Counted from the first letter of the stretch, positions 1-8,805 are shown. The stretch: DNA of 64,000 bases from Blastopirellula marina (GCA_020721965.1 DYLS01000008.1:1-64000), one strand, 5' to 3'. The notes: generated by a model not told the origin, from the sequence alone. Made by a program: numbers and translations.

Positions 1-1
1 G

Positions 2-259
2 TTTGCCGAGCGCTGGCGTCCCCGCTTGCCCCAGGGGGTAGAGCTGATTGCCGCCACCGTGAACGGCTACGAGGCATTCTCTGGCTGGGACCTGGCGCGG
101 GGCGGGCCGAAACCGACTCGATTCGCAGTGCCGGCAGGCAGTGTGTACTTTTTAGAATCTCACAATGGGCAACTGTTCAACGGTTCGCTGGCCGAGTCCG
201 ATGAAGATCGTCGGCTGGGTTACGGCTGCGTTTTGCAAGGAGTCTGGAACTATGCCTAG
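2..259 (+). CDS. cmr3: Type III-B RAMP protein Cmr3, C-terminal fragment (truncated by window edge)
   Basis: Frame open from base 2; ends GYEAFSGWDLARGGPKPTRFAVPAGSVYFLE...LGYGCVLQGVWNYA, typical Cmr3 C-terminus; stop overlaps cmr4 start (ATGCCTAG). Confidence 0.8.
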   Translation, partial: FAERWRPRLPQGVELIAATVNGYEAFSGWDLARGGPKPTRFAVPAGSVYFLESHNGQLFNGSLAESDEDRRLGYGCVLQGVWNYA

Positions 260-1232
260 TCTTTCACACAATGGTCGCAGCACGGCTGTACTGTTTCTGC
301 ACGCACAGACGACCCTGCATCCTGGAACGGGGACGGCCCTGGGCGTGGTCGATCTTCCGGTCCAGCGTGAGCGGCACACCCAGTGGCCCACCATTGCCGG
401 ATCGGCCTTGAAAGGCATTCTCCGCGATGTCTGCCGGGAGAAGGCAAAGGCGGATCGTCCTCCCGAGGTCTCCCTCTCTCCGCGCCGCTGGGCCAACGAG
501 CAGCATCACAAGCTGGTCACGGCGTTCGGCCCCGGCCTCCCGAAGGAAAGCTCGGAACATGCGGGTGCAGTCGCGGTGACCGATGCCCGCATTCTGGCCT
601 TTCCCGTGCGTTCGCTGCGTGGGGTGTTCGCGTGGGCAACCTGCCCGGCGGTCCTCGAAAGGCTCCAGCGCGATTTGACCATGGCGGGGCTGATCGACCC
701 CGGCAAGCTCCCCGTCCCAACGGTTGCGGACAATCAGATTGCCTGTGCGGCCGACTCGCCTCTGCTGGTAGGCCCCCGCCGCGACCAGGCCGTGCTGGAA
801 GAGTTCGAGTTCACGAAAATCCAGGCGGATTGCGGTCCCCTGGCCGATTGGATCGCGGGGCACGCCGTGGCCGATGAGGGTACCCGGCAGCGGCTCCGCT
901 CGCACCTGGCCGTCCTTTCGGACAACGATTTCTCTTACTTCGTCCGCCATGCGACCGAAGTGGCTGCCCGCATCGCTCTGGACTACGAGCACAAGACGGT
1001 CAAGGAAGGGGCACTCTTCTACCAGGAATTTCTCCCCGCCGAGACCATCTTCTACACATTGGTGCTGGCCAGCGCAAGCCGCAAGCCGAACGCGAACGAT
1101 TCGGCCGCCGAGATCTTGCAATACGTCCAGCGGTGCGTCGAAGAAACCGGCGTCATGCAAATTGGTGGCGACGAAACGACTGGCAAAGGGTTTTGCACCG
1201 CCCGTTGGCTCCCACAAAGGCAGGAGGGATGA
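252..1232 (+). CDS. cmr4: Type III-B RAMP protein Cmr4 (backbone, Cas7 group)
   Basis: LFLHAQTTLHPGTGTALGVVDLPVQRERHTQWPTIAGSALKGILRD and C-terminal QIGGDETTGKGFC are Cmr4 signatures; start ATG at 252. Confidence 0.93.
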   Translation: MPSLSHNGRSTAVLFLHAQTTLHPGTGTALGVVDLPVQRERHTQWPTIAGSALKGILRDVCREKAKADRPPEVSLSPRRWANEQHHKLVTAFGPGLPKESSEHAGAVAVTDARILAFPVRSLRGVFAWATCPAVLERLQRDLTMAGLIDPGKLPVPTVADNQIACAADSPLLVGPRRDQAVLEEFEFTKIQADCGPLADWIAGHAVADEGTRQRLRSHLAVLSDNDFSYFVRHATEVAARIALDYEHKTVKEGALFYQEFLPAETIFYTLVLASASRKPNANDSAAEILQYVQRCVEETGVMQIGGDETTGKGFCTARWLPQRQEG

Positions 1233-1235
1233 CCG

Positions 1236-1637
1236 ATGACTCAAACTGCTGCACAGGGAAAGGCGACCATCGATCAGCAGCGTGCCAAGCACGCTTGGAA
1301 CGCCGCGCAACAGCTCAGGCTTGGTTCGGACGAGGCCGATGATTATGCTCGCGAGGCCAAGAAATTGCCCGTCCGCATGATCACCTCCGGGCTCGGTCAC
1401 GCCCTGGCTTTTCTCAACGCGAAAAAAGCCAAAAAAAGAGGGTTAGAGGGGCTGATCAAGGACCTGGACGATTGGGCCAGCCGGCGACTGAGAGTCCAGC
1501 AAAGTCTTCTCGAGGCCATCATGCAAGGTGACAGCGATTTCCTTCGCCGGGCCACCGACGAAATGTTGGCGTACCTCGCGTGGCTGAATCGCTTCACTGA
1601 GGGCAGAGGGCTGCCGAAGAAAGGGGAGCAAGACTGA
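1236..1637 (+). CDS. cmr5: Type III-B small subunit Cmr5 (Cas11 group)
   Basis: 133 aa helical protein between Cmr4 and Cmr6; DQQRAKHAWNAAQQL...KKLPVRMITSGLGHALAFLNAKK matches Cmr5. Confidence 0.9.
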   Translation: MTQTAAQGKATIDQQRAKHAWNAAQQLRLGSDEADDYAREAKKLPVRMITSGLGHALAFLNAKKAKKRGLEGLIKDLDDWASRRLRVQQSLLEAIMQGDSDFLRRATDEMLAYLAWLNRFTEGRGLPKKGEQD

Positions 1638-4021
1638 TGGCAACCAGTTCCATTCCGCTGCCGAAAAACGTCGTTGCCGTGATCGAAGAGGTACACCTGA
1701 GCGAGCGGCACCCGGGACTTCAGCTCGACAAATACCTGACCCCGGCGGGGACCCAAGAGCTTCAAAAAGAGGCCCTCAAATCGGTACTTGAGACGGCGTG
1801 CGATCGGGCCTGGCTCCAGTCCGCTCGCCAGCGAAGGGAACAAATGCTCCAGCGGCTCGGCGCTGTCCAGTTCCGCGCCACGACGGCTGGGCCTCTGACA
1901 CTCCATTTGGCGCGTGCCTCGGTCCTGGAAAATGCCGGTATCTGCCTGCACGCGATCTACGGGTTCGTGTACTTCCCGGGGACGGGCCTCAAAGGCATGG
2001 CCCGCGCCTATGCCGAAACCGTCTGGTTGCCCATGCAACCCAACCAAACCCAGGCGCGGCGGCAGATCGAAGATGTCTTCGGCTGGGCCGTAAACCCTGA
2101 ACGCCAGCGGCAAGTGCGTGATCAGCAGCATCCCGCCGCACCGCGCCGCGAGGATGAAGAGGATTCCCGATCGGCCGAGATTCGCGCCGCGGCGGGCAAC
2201 ATCGTCTTTCACGACGCCTGGCCGGTGGATTGGCCTAAGCTCCGGCTTGATATCGTCAACAATCACCACACAGAGTACTACCGCGATGAGCGGGTCCCGC
2301 CGGGGGACTGGGAAGACCCGGAGATGGTGTACTTTCTGGCCATTGGGCCGGGCGAAACGTTCGACTTCGCCCTCTCCAAACGCCGCTCGGATACACCCGA
2401 CCCATTGCTCCAACTGGCCAGGCAGTGGCTGATTGGCGCGCTGACCCGCGAGGGCCTGGGGGCCAAGACCGCGGCTGGCTACGGGGCCTTTGTGGTGGAT
2501 TTCCAAGCGGCGATCCCTACCCCGCAGCCGCCCGTCCGCGCGGTCTTCGAGACCACGCTGGAGCTGGTCACCCCCGCCTTTCTGGCCGGACCGCATCAAC
2601 AAAAAGAGGATTGCGACCTACGCCCCGCGACGCTCCGCGGGCTTTTGCGGTGGTGGTGGCGGACGATGCACGCGGGCTACGTCGATGTGCCTACCTTGCA
2701 CAGGCTCGAGGCCGCCGTCTGGGGCGATACGAATACCGGCGGCCCAGTACGGATTACCGTGAGCCGTCGAGACCCCGTGCCCGTCGAGCGATTCGAGTAC
2801 AAGCGGGATAGCGGGGGAGGAAAAAGCCAACTCCAGCCCGACCGCAAGGCCCTCATCGACCTTGGAATCATTCCTCTTACCCAGGGCTTCACGACACAAT
2901 GGCTTTTTTACGCCGCGTATGGAATGGACGAAATCAGCCACGGCCAGCGCCGGAGTCGATACTGGGTGCGTCCACCCGCCGAATGGACCGTCCGCATGGT
3001 TGCCGGACCAGGCAAGTTTACGTCTAATGGCCATGCTGCGGTAAGTCTTCCCACGCAGGCGATTCTCCAGCAGGCCCAGGCGGCGCTGTGGCTTCTTTGC
3101 CAGTACGGGGGCGTTGGTTCACGTTGCCGTAAGGGCTTCGGCTCACTGAAGGATGTGAACATCGATGGGATCAGCTCGCTAGAGGATGTGGAGCGTGTGG
3201 CCACGCAATTCCGTTCCCAATGCGAACTTGTCAAATCCGACAGAGGAAAACTCGATGTGCGGTCACCAAGTCTGGCCGCGTGCATCGTCGGGACTGAATT
3301 TCCGCTGCCTTGGAAAAATCCGTACCGCGCCCTGGACGAGGTCGCGCAGGCCTACGAAGCCGCTGCACTCGCTCCACCCAACACCGGCCACGGCAAACAC
3401 TGCGAGGCCAAATTGGGTTTAGGATTGCCTCGGCAGATCCACGGCCCGCGCCCTCGGCCTTTGGCACACCAGCGGGATCACAAGCCCCCTGTGCGTCTGA
3501 AAGCTCGGGGCCCAGATGGCAAGTACCTGGAGCGGCATGCATCGCCGCTCTTCTTCCATTTCGCGACGCGGCAGGACGGAACGCTGTCGCTTCGCGTCAT
3601 CGGATTCCCCTCGGCGGTGCTGGGCGGACTGGCAACCAACCGGCAGTTCCTGGAAAAGAAATTTCTCCCCTATTTTGAGAGCACGCTCAAGCAGCGTGCG
3701 GAGAAGGGACCTCGCGACACCCAGCCGCGGCCGGGTTCGCTCCCCAGCCGTCCCAGCCCGGAGTGTGCCTCCAGTGCTCTACCGAAAGCCAACGACCGTG
3801 TCCCGGCCGTTTTGCTGGAGGAAAAGACCAAGAAAGGGGGCTGGAAAGCGAGACTCGCCCAAGGGAATGCCACGCCGGGGGCGATCTCCAACACCGCCGA
3901 CGTTCCCGCCAGCGCCGCGCCTGGGCAGGAGGTCACGCTGATCATCCATTCCATCAACGCCGCTCCTGACGGCTCGATCCGGGCTATCCAGTTCCGCTGG
4001 CCCACGGATAAGCAAGGCTGA
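1637..4021 (+). CDS. Cmr6-Cmr1 fusion protein (794 aa) with additional C-terminal domain
   Basis: N-half: GTGLKGMARAYAE, NIVFHDAWP, YFLAIGPGETFDFAL, GLGAKTAAGYGAF (Cmr6). From ~2543: FETTLELVTPAFLAG..CDLRPATLRGLLRWWWRTMHAG (Cmr1). One uninterrupted ORF, start overlaps cmr5 stop (TGATG). Confidence 0.88.
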   Translation: MATSSIPLPKNVVAVIEEVHLSERHPGLQLDKYLTPAGTQELQKEALKSVLETACDRAWLQSARQRREQMLQRLGAVQFRATTAGPLTLHLARASVLENAGICLHAIYGFVYFPGTGLKGMARAYAETVWLPMQPNQTQARRQIEDVFGWAVNPERQRQVRDQQHPAAPRREDEEDSRSAEIRAAAGNIVFHDAWPVDWPKLRLDIVNNHHTEYYRDERVPPGDWEDPEMVYFLAIGPGETFDFALSKRRSDTPDPLLQLARQWLIGALTREGLGAKTAAGYGAFVVDFQAAIPTPQPPVRAVFETTLELVTPAFLAGPHQQKEDCDLRPATLRGLLRWWWRTMHAGYVDVPTLHRLEAAVWGDTNTGGPVRITVSRRDPVPVERFEYKRDSGGGKSQLQPDRKALIDLGIIPLTQGFTTQWLFYAAYGMDEISHGQRRSRYWVRPPAEWTVRMVAGPGKFTSNGHAAVSLPTQAILQQAQAALWLLCQYGGVGSRCRKGFGSLKDVNIDGISSLEDVERVATQFRSQCELVKSDRGKLDVRSPSLAACIVGTEFPLPWKNPYRALDEVAQAYEAAALAPPNTGHGKHCEAKLGLGLPRQIHGPRPRPLAHQRDHKPPVRLKARGPDGKYLERHASPLFFHFATRQDGTLSLRVIGFPSAVLGGLATNRQFLEKKFLPYFESTLKQRAEKGPRDTQPRPGSLPSRPSPECASSALPKANDRVPAVLLEEKTKKGGWKARLAQGNATPGAISNTADVPASAAPGQEVTLIIHSINAAPDGSIRAIQFRWPTDKQG

Positions 4022-4060
4022 TCGGGCGACTGCGGATGTACCCTTGCTCCGACCTGATCT

Positions 4061-5029
4061 TCAGGCCAGCAGCGTCACTTGCCAGCAGCCGGCCCCGGCC
4101 ACGCGGTGTTCGCCAATCCCCAGGCGGCCACCCCAGACCATCCACGGTATCAAGCAGAGTGGCACCAGCCGAAGACCGCTCCCCCGGTCACGCCCACCAG
4201 GTCGTAGCTCTGATGGCGTCGGTTGCTGCGGTATCGCTGGTGGAAGGGTTGCCAGAAGGCCACATGGGTGGGGATGGTTTCGGCGAGCGCCTTCAGGGCC
4301 GCGAAATCGACCTGCTCGTCCCAACCGCCACCGAATGCGGCAAACGCTCGCCCCACGGTTCTCAAACTCCCGCGCAGCAGTTGCCCGAATGTAGGCCCTC
4401 GCCTTGTCGCTCTCGGCACGCGTTTCTTTCAAAAAAAGCGGAGTCGTAAGATCCACTCGCACGGCGGGGACGCGCCCCGGGCAGCTCCGCGGGGATGGGG
4501 GCAGGTCCCAAGGCTCGACCTCCTGCCTTGCCCCCGGGGCATCCGCATCGGTCCCATGCGGGGAAAGCCGAAATGCAATCCGATCCGAGCCTAGCGCCAG
4601 CGGGCACTGGGGGGCGGCGAGAATCTCAGCAATGGCCTCGGACGCTGCCGCAGCCTGTTGTCCCAGGAACGTCCAGCACAAAATCAAGCGGTCGCCGGGA
4701 TGAGCGTATTGCGGCGCGGAAAAGGGGGGGCGGATGGTGATCGCGCGCTGGCCGTCGCTCAGCCCGTAGGGGCCGGATTCCTTCGCTCCCAATTCCGTCT
4801 CGAAGGCGCTGCCGTAGGGGCAGTTCGCTGCGTGTGGGTAGCCGCGGCAGGTCTGGTACTGGCTATCGCGTTGGGCAGGCGGCCAGCGGCAGACGGCCTC
4901 CTTCACCGCCCACGCCAGCGTCCCACAGATGGCCGGTCCCAGCCAGGTAAGAAGCCGCCCTCGCTGGTCCGTTTCATATTCCACAAGCGGGTTGCCACCA
5001 CCAAGGCCATGTCCAACCCACTCCCCCAT
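4061..5029 (-). pseudogene. cas6: Cas6-family CRISPR endoribonuclease with two compensating frameshifts
   Basis: Frame A gives the N-terminal part with TTPLFLK and the C-terminal LGIGEHRVAGAGCWQV; the middle (FGQLLRGSLRTVGRAFAAFGGGWDEQVDF...DLVGVTGGAVFGW) is only in ORF 4150..4419. Confidence 0.75.
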
Positions 5030-5419
5030 TCAGGCCAAACGCGTCAAAACGCCCAGCTCCCACGGCACTTCCACCATCTGCCCGGCATCGAGTACCGCCC
5101 CCTCGGGCAACCGCTCTCCGAGTCGCACCACCACCGCCCGGTCGCGCGGCTGCATTTCCACTCGCACACGACGGACAGGCACCTCCATCCCCAAGAGCTT
5201 GCCGAGCAACTCTGCCGTGGCCCGATGCCCCACCGCCGAGATAAAACCATGCCCGAGCAGCTCGACGGCCTCATCCACGGAAATGGGGCCTTCGAATCTC
5301 CAGTCGCCGTAGTCCGTGAGGATGGGTGCATTGAGGAGATAGACCTTGCCATCCGTGCCGCTGCCATCCGCAATGGCCCGCGACTTCTTTTCGTCCGGTT
5401 TGGGATATTGGTTTTTCAT
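5030..5419 (-). CDS. crn2: DUF1874 family protein, Crn2/AcrIII-1-type cyclic tetra-adenylate ring nuclease
   Basis: YLLNAPILTDYGDWRFEGPISVDEAVELLGHGFISAVGHRATAELLGKLLGMEVPVRRVRVEMQPRDRAVVVRLGERLPEGAVLDAGQM matches DUF1874 including the GH(R/E)xTA region; ATG at 5419 preferred over TTG at 5443. Confidence 0.88.
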   Translation of the reverse strand: MKNQYPKPDEKKSRAIADGSGTDGKVYLLNAPILTDYGDWRFEGPISVDEAVELLGHGFISAVGHRATAELLGKLLGMEVPVRRVRVEMQPRDRAVVVRLGERLPEGAVLDAGQMVEVPWELGVLTRLA

Positions 5420-5498
5420 GCGAGAAGGAAGAACTCGCCACAAACCAATCCGGCGCTAGCCGGACCTTTTATTCCGTGGACCAGGCCTTGAATAAAAT

Positions 5499-6665
5499 CT
5501 AGTGGCGAGATTGGAACCATTTGGGATCGTCTAACCACTCGATCAAGCCTGCTACGGCGGCCTTCCGCTCGCCCGCCGTGCGAGCGGTCGTCTCCACCCT
5601 GAACTTCACGCAGTAGCTTCCATCCGAGAAGATCCCTTCAATCCCCTCGGAGCTGAGGCGGAAACGCTTCTTTTGGGACAGGTCAGGATTGAAGTAGTAT
5701 GTCTTGCACTGGACCACGAACGGCGCCTCGTCCGTGACACGCTGCAGAAAACGCCCGACCTCTGGATGTTCTCCCGGCCAGCCCGCCTTTTCGCAGTGAG
5801 GAGGCCGCTTCGATGGTGCGGGTGCGCGTGGCGGCACAATGGAGTCCGCCTGACTCTGAAAACGGTCCTTGAACGTCTCATAAAAAATCTGGCCGACTGG
5901 CGTCAGAGCCAGATACTTCTTCCCATCGATGGTCTCCTGCTCCACAAGACTGTCGTAGCGATCGTCCCATTCCTCCGCGTACGTCTCCGCCAGGACAAAG
6001 CCTTGAGGGTTCGAGGCCAGGTCGCGAAGGATTCCGCTGGCTTGCATCCATAATTCGAAATTCAATGCCACTGGCAACGGCGGAAAGGCGATCACCTCGT
6101 CGAACAGCTCATGCTTATAATAGACGGTCACCCCCAGGGCTTGACCCAGGACCACGGCGACGGCGATCTGGGCCTTGTACCCGCCCGTCGCGTTGATGGC
6201 ACAGGCCTGCGGCGAGCGTTCTCGCACCACCTTGGCCATTTCCCGAACGAGGTTCCTCAGACCTTGATTCCGGAACCTCTTGGGGTCCTTATCCTGGAGA
6301 TCGGCGACCTCCACCAGCTCCACCGGGTTGTGGCCACGCGCGGAATAATAGGCCTTCACAATCGAGGCGATGCGCCGTCCTTCCTCCGTCTGCGAGTGGA
6401 GGAAAAACAACCCGGTTTCCGGCTCCACATATCCCTTCTCGATCATGCCGGCGATGGAGTTGATCTCCGCCCCGCACAATCGTTCCGAAGGGTTCAAGCG
6501 GCCCAACAGCTTGGCGATTTGGAGACCATTGCCCGACCGGTAGGCCTCGGCAAGTTCGCGTAGCTCCCCCGAGAGAGAACCACTTTGGAGTTCCGCCGTG
6601 AGTCTCTCCAGATTTGGACGGAAAAGGCTTGTGCCCACGGTGCAGATCAGAATCTGATGGCCCAT
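5499..6665 (-). CDS. CARF-domain CRISPR ancillary protein (APE2256/TIGR02619-like) with wHTH and C-terminal putative effector domain
   Basis: MGHQILICTVGTSLFRPN N-terminus, INATGGYKAQIAVAVVLGQALG (CARF motif), FELWMQASGI; adjacent to cas6/crn2. Start moved to ATG 6665. Confidence 0.85.
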   Translation of the reverse strand: MGHQILICTVGTSLFRPNLERLTAELQSGSLSGELRELAEAYRSGNGLQIAKLLGRLNPSERLCGAEINSIAGMIEKGYVEPETGLFFLHSQTEEGRRIASIVKAYYSARGHNPVELVEVADLQDKDPKRFRNQGLRNLVREMAKVVRERSPQACAINATGGYKAQIAVAVVLGQALGVTVYYKHELFDEVIAFPPLPVALNFELWMQASGILRDLASNPQGFVLAETYAEEWDDRYDSLVEQETIDGKKYLALTPVGQIFYETFKDRFQSQADSIVPPRAPAPSKRPPHCEKAGWPGEHPEVGRFLQRVTDEAPFVVQCKTYYFNPDLSQKKRFRLSSEGIEGIFSDGSYCVKFRVETTARTAGERKAAVAGLIEWLDDPKWFQSRH

Positions 6666-6901
6666 CTCGACTCCCCTTGGCACGATGCTCGCGATGCCTT
6701 TCGGATACGTTACCGGCCGCCGTGGTCCTGCCGCCGTGAACCGACTGCCATCTTTTTTATCAAGCCCGAGGCCCGCTTTCAATGCCCTTGCTCATGGCGC
6801 GCCTTCTGGACATGTTGCTCACGGACCGCTGAAGTCTGAAAGATCCGCTCCGCTGACGCCACCACCAGCTTACGCTGGTGGCTCGGGATTACTGTTTCCA
6901 A

Positions 6902-7013
6902 TTCCACCACCAGCTTACGCTGGTGGGTCGTGTTCGCGATTCGGGTGCGACCCCGGCAGTAGCGCTGAAAGACGCGCCAGCGCACGAGCCTCGGGCGTCA
7001 GCCCGAGGTGGAA
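6902..7013. repeat. REPIN-like composite palindromic element (hairpin A + hairpin B), long-linker copy
   Basis: TTCCACC-ACCAGC TTAC GCTGGTGG ... CCTCGGGC GTCA GCCCGAGGTGGAA; single hairpin-A copies flank at 6862-6881 and 7063-7082. Confidence 0.85.
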
Positions 7014-7200
7014 ACAGCGTCAACGTGACCTGATTTCCGAAATCGCCGCTCCGCTAACGCCACCACCAGCTTACGCTGGTGGCTCGTGGTTTCGACGGCA
7101 GGTTTTCGAAGGCGTCATAACGAGCCTCGGCATTCGCCCCAGGTTCCCCAGACGATCGACTGGTCGGGCCATGCGTGCGAAGCCTCAAACCTTGCTGCAC

Positions 7201-7260
7201 TGAGCAACCCTCGTTGTTTCGCAAATCTTTGCCGTTATGGCTCGGCCGTGAACGGTTACC
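7201..7260 (+). repeat. Second interspersed structured repeat family, copy 1
   Basis: TGAGCAACCCTCGTTGTTTCGCAAATCTTTGCCGTTATGGCTCGGCCGTGAACGGTTACC; similar to 8806, 32655 (reverse), 48317. Confidence 0.75.
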
Positions 7261-7287
7261 GATTTTCGCAACTGTTCCCGTATCGTT

Positions 7288-8685
7288 TTACCTCAGTTGC
7301 TGGAGGAGGCTTATCGCCGCTGCGGTCATTCCTTGTCCCGCCTCGGGTTGAAACGGCGGGTAATCCAGAATCTTGGGGACCGTCAGCGCGGCATACTCGC
7401 CCGCCTGGTAAGCCTTTGGGTCGGGAAGATAACCAACAAACCCATCCGAATAACCCACCACAAGGGTGTGCGCGAAGTCGGAATCACGGCGTATCGTCAG
7501 CCCATAGCAGGTGTAAAGCTCCGCGGGGTGGAACACCAGGGCGACATCGCCTAAACGGAGCGCACTGAGCGTAATCGGCAATGCCTCCTGGGGCCAATCC
7601 CGATCCGCATTTCCGCGATACCAGTCTTCAGCGAATCCCGCGTCAACCCATTGGCCGGACTTGCATTGGTCGGGCGACTCCCGGTAGGTCTTTAACCAAT
7701 TCTGAAACAAAGCCATGTCGTAAGGCAAACGGAAATCGGTACGCACCGTGCGAAGCGGCAGGTATTGGACCGGGACCGCGCTGGCGATTGCCTTTTTCAA
7801 GGCTGGATAGATGGCGATCACGGTCTGTTGGATTTCTCCCCGCCAGTCGGATCCGTCGCCTGGATTGACGTCGCCGCAATGCCCCTGGAGAAAGGCCGGA
7901 TCGAGCCCCTCTTCTTCACGCAAGCGAGCCGCGACTTCCCCTGGCCAATCCGGCCCTGCCAGCTCGTCGGCATAGCACACGGCATGGGCCGAAAAGTGGT
8001 ACCAGCAAAGTGTTCGCTTGCCTTTTCGCGGAAAGAGCAAGACATGAATGGTGCGGTCCAGCCAGCGGTCGCCGTCCGTGGCCGCGGCATCAAATTGATC
8101 TTCCGTCTTGAAATTCTTGGTGGTGCGATTATGGCTGCCGCCCACGGCGATACTGGTTCCCAGAAGAAGTTCCGCTGGCGCGAGGTCTTCGACGGCACGC
8201 CGGGCAGCCTCCGCCGTCCGTTCTTCCACAGTGCGCATGAAATCTTCTGGCGGTGTCCCCCATTGCCTGGTAAAGCAGAAATTGGGCATGGAATGCGTAT
8301 GGGTAGCCGCCACGCGAATGTGATCCACGGGAACACCCGTCACCTCAGAAATTCTCTTTCGCACACGGTCGGCGAACGCCTCCGAAACGGCTGCCACCTC
8401 GACCGAGCAAACGAGGGCCTGGGCCTCTGCACTACGCAGTGCCAGGGCGCGAACGGAGGTCGGTTGACGAATCCCCCGGACGCGCCGTTCCTGGCCTGGG
8501 GGGCGGTGGAAGCCGCCAAGTTCCGTCCCCAAAGGAGGCGTGATATCGGCGACACCCTCGCCCGCCTGCAATGACGCATCTGCCTCACCGCGCGACGACT
8601 GCGGCAACGCCAAAGTGCAGGCGGAGACGCCACCGATTGCCAGAAACCGACGGCGCGAAATTGCCCAAGGAATATCTCTCGACAT
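7288..8685 (-). CDS. Neutral/alkaline ceramidase-like protein, Tat signal
   Basis: SRRRFLAIGGVSACTLALP signal; VADITPPLGTELGGF, HIRVAATHTHSMPN. Confidence 0.8.
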   Translation of the reverse strand: MSRDIPWAISRRRFLAIGGVSACTLALPQSSRGEADASLQAGEGVADITPPLGTELGGFHRPPGQERRVRGIRQPTSVRALALRSAEAQALVCSVEVAAVSEAFADRVRKRISEVTGVPVDHIRVAATHTHSMPNFCFTRQWGTPPEDFMRTVEERTAEAARRAVEDLAPAELLLGTSIAVGGSHNRTTKNFKTEDQFDAAATDGDRWLDRTIHVLLFPRKGKRTLCWYHFSAHAVCYADELAGPDWPGEVAARLREEEGLDPAFLQGHCGDVNPGDGSDWRGEIQQTVIAIYPALKKAIASAVPVQYLPLRTVRTDFRLPYDMALFQNWLKTYRESPDQCKSGQWVDAGFAEDWYRGNADRDWPQEALPITLSALRLGDVALVFHPAELYTCYGLTIRRDSDFAHTLVVGYSDGFVGYLPDPKAYQAGEYAALTVPKILDYPPFQPEAGQGMTAAAISLLQQLR

Positions 8686-8805
8686 GGTCTTGCCTCCTCC
8701 AGCAAACGGAAGGTCTTGCCGCTGATATTGCCGTTGATATTGCCGCCTCTACGCACGCGCCCCCAATTTAGCTACCATGCCGGACCGATGCAACGGAAAG
8801 TGAAG

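Noticed and set aside
264-2602. Long minus-strand ORFs opposite cmr4-cmr6/1 (264..1400 and 1397..2602)
   Set aside because: Antisense to convincing RAMP genes; low-complexity composition and no domain signature
5030-5443. Interpretation of the DUF1874 protein as a phage-encoded anti-CRISPR
   Set aside because: No integrase, phage structural or other mobile genes nearby; the gene abuts cas6 and follows a CARF effector, so host Crn2 is more parsimonious
1-6700. CRISPR array near the cmr/cas6 genes
   Set aside because: No regularly spaced direct repeats with unique spacers seen; palindromes at 6862-7082 are the dispersed REPIN-like family, also found far away, with no spacer regularity
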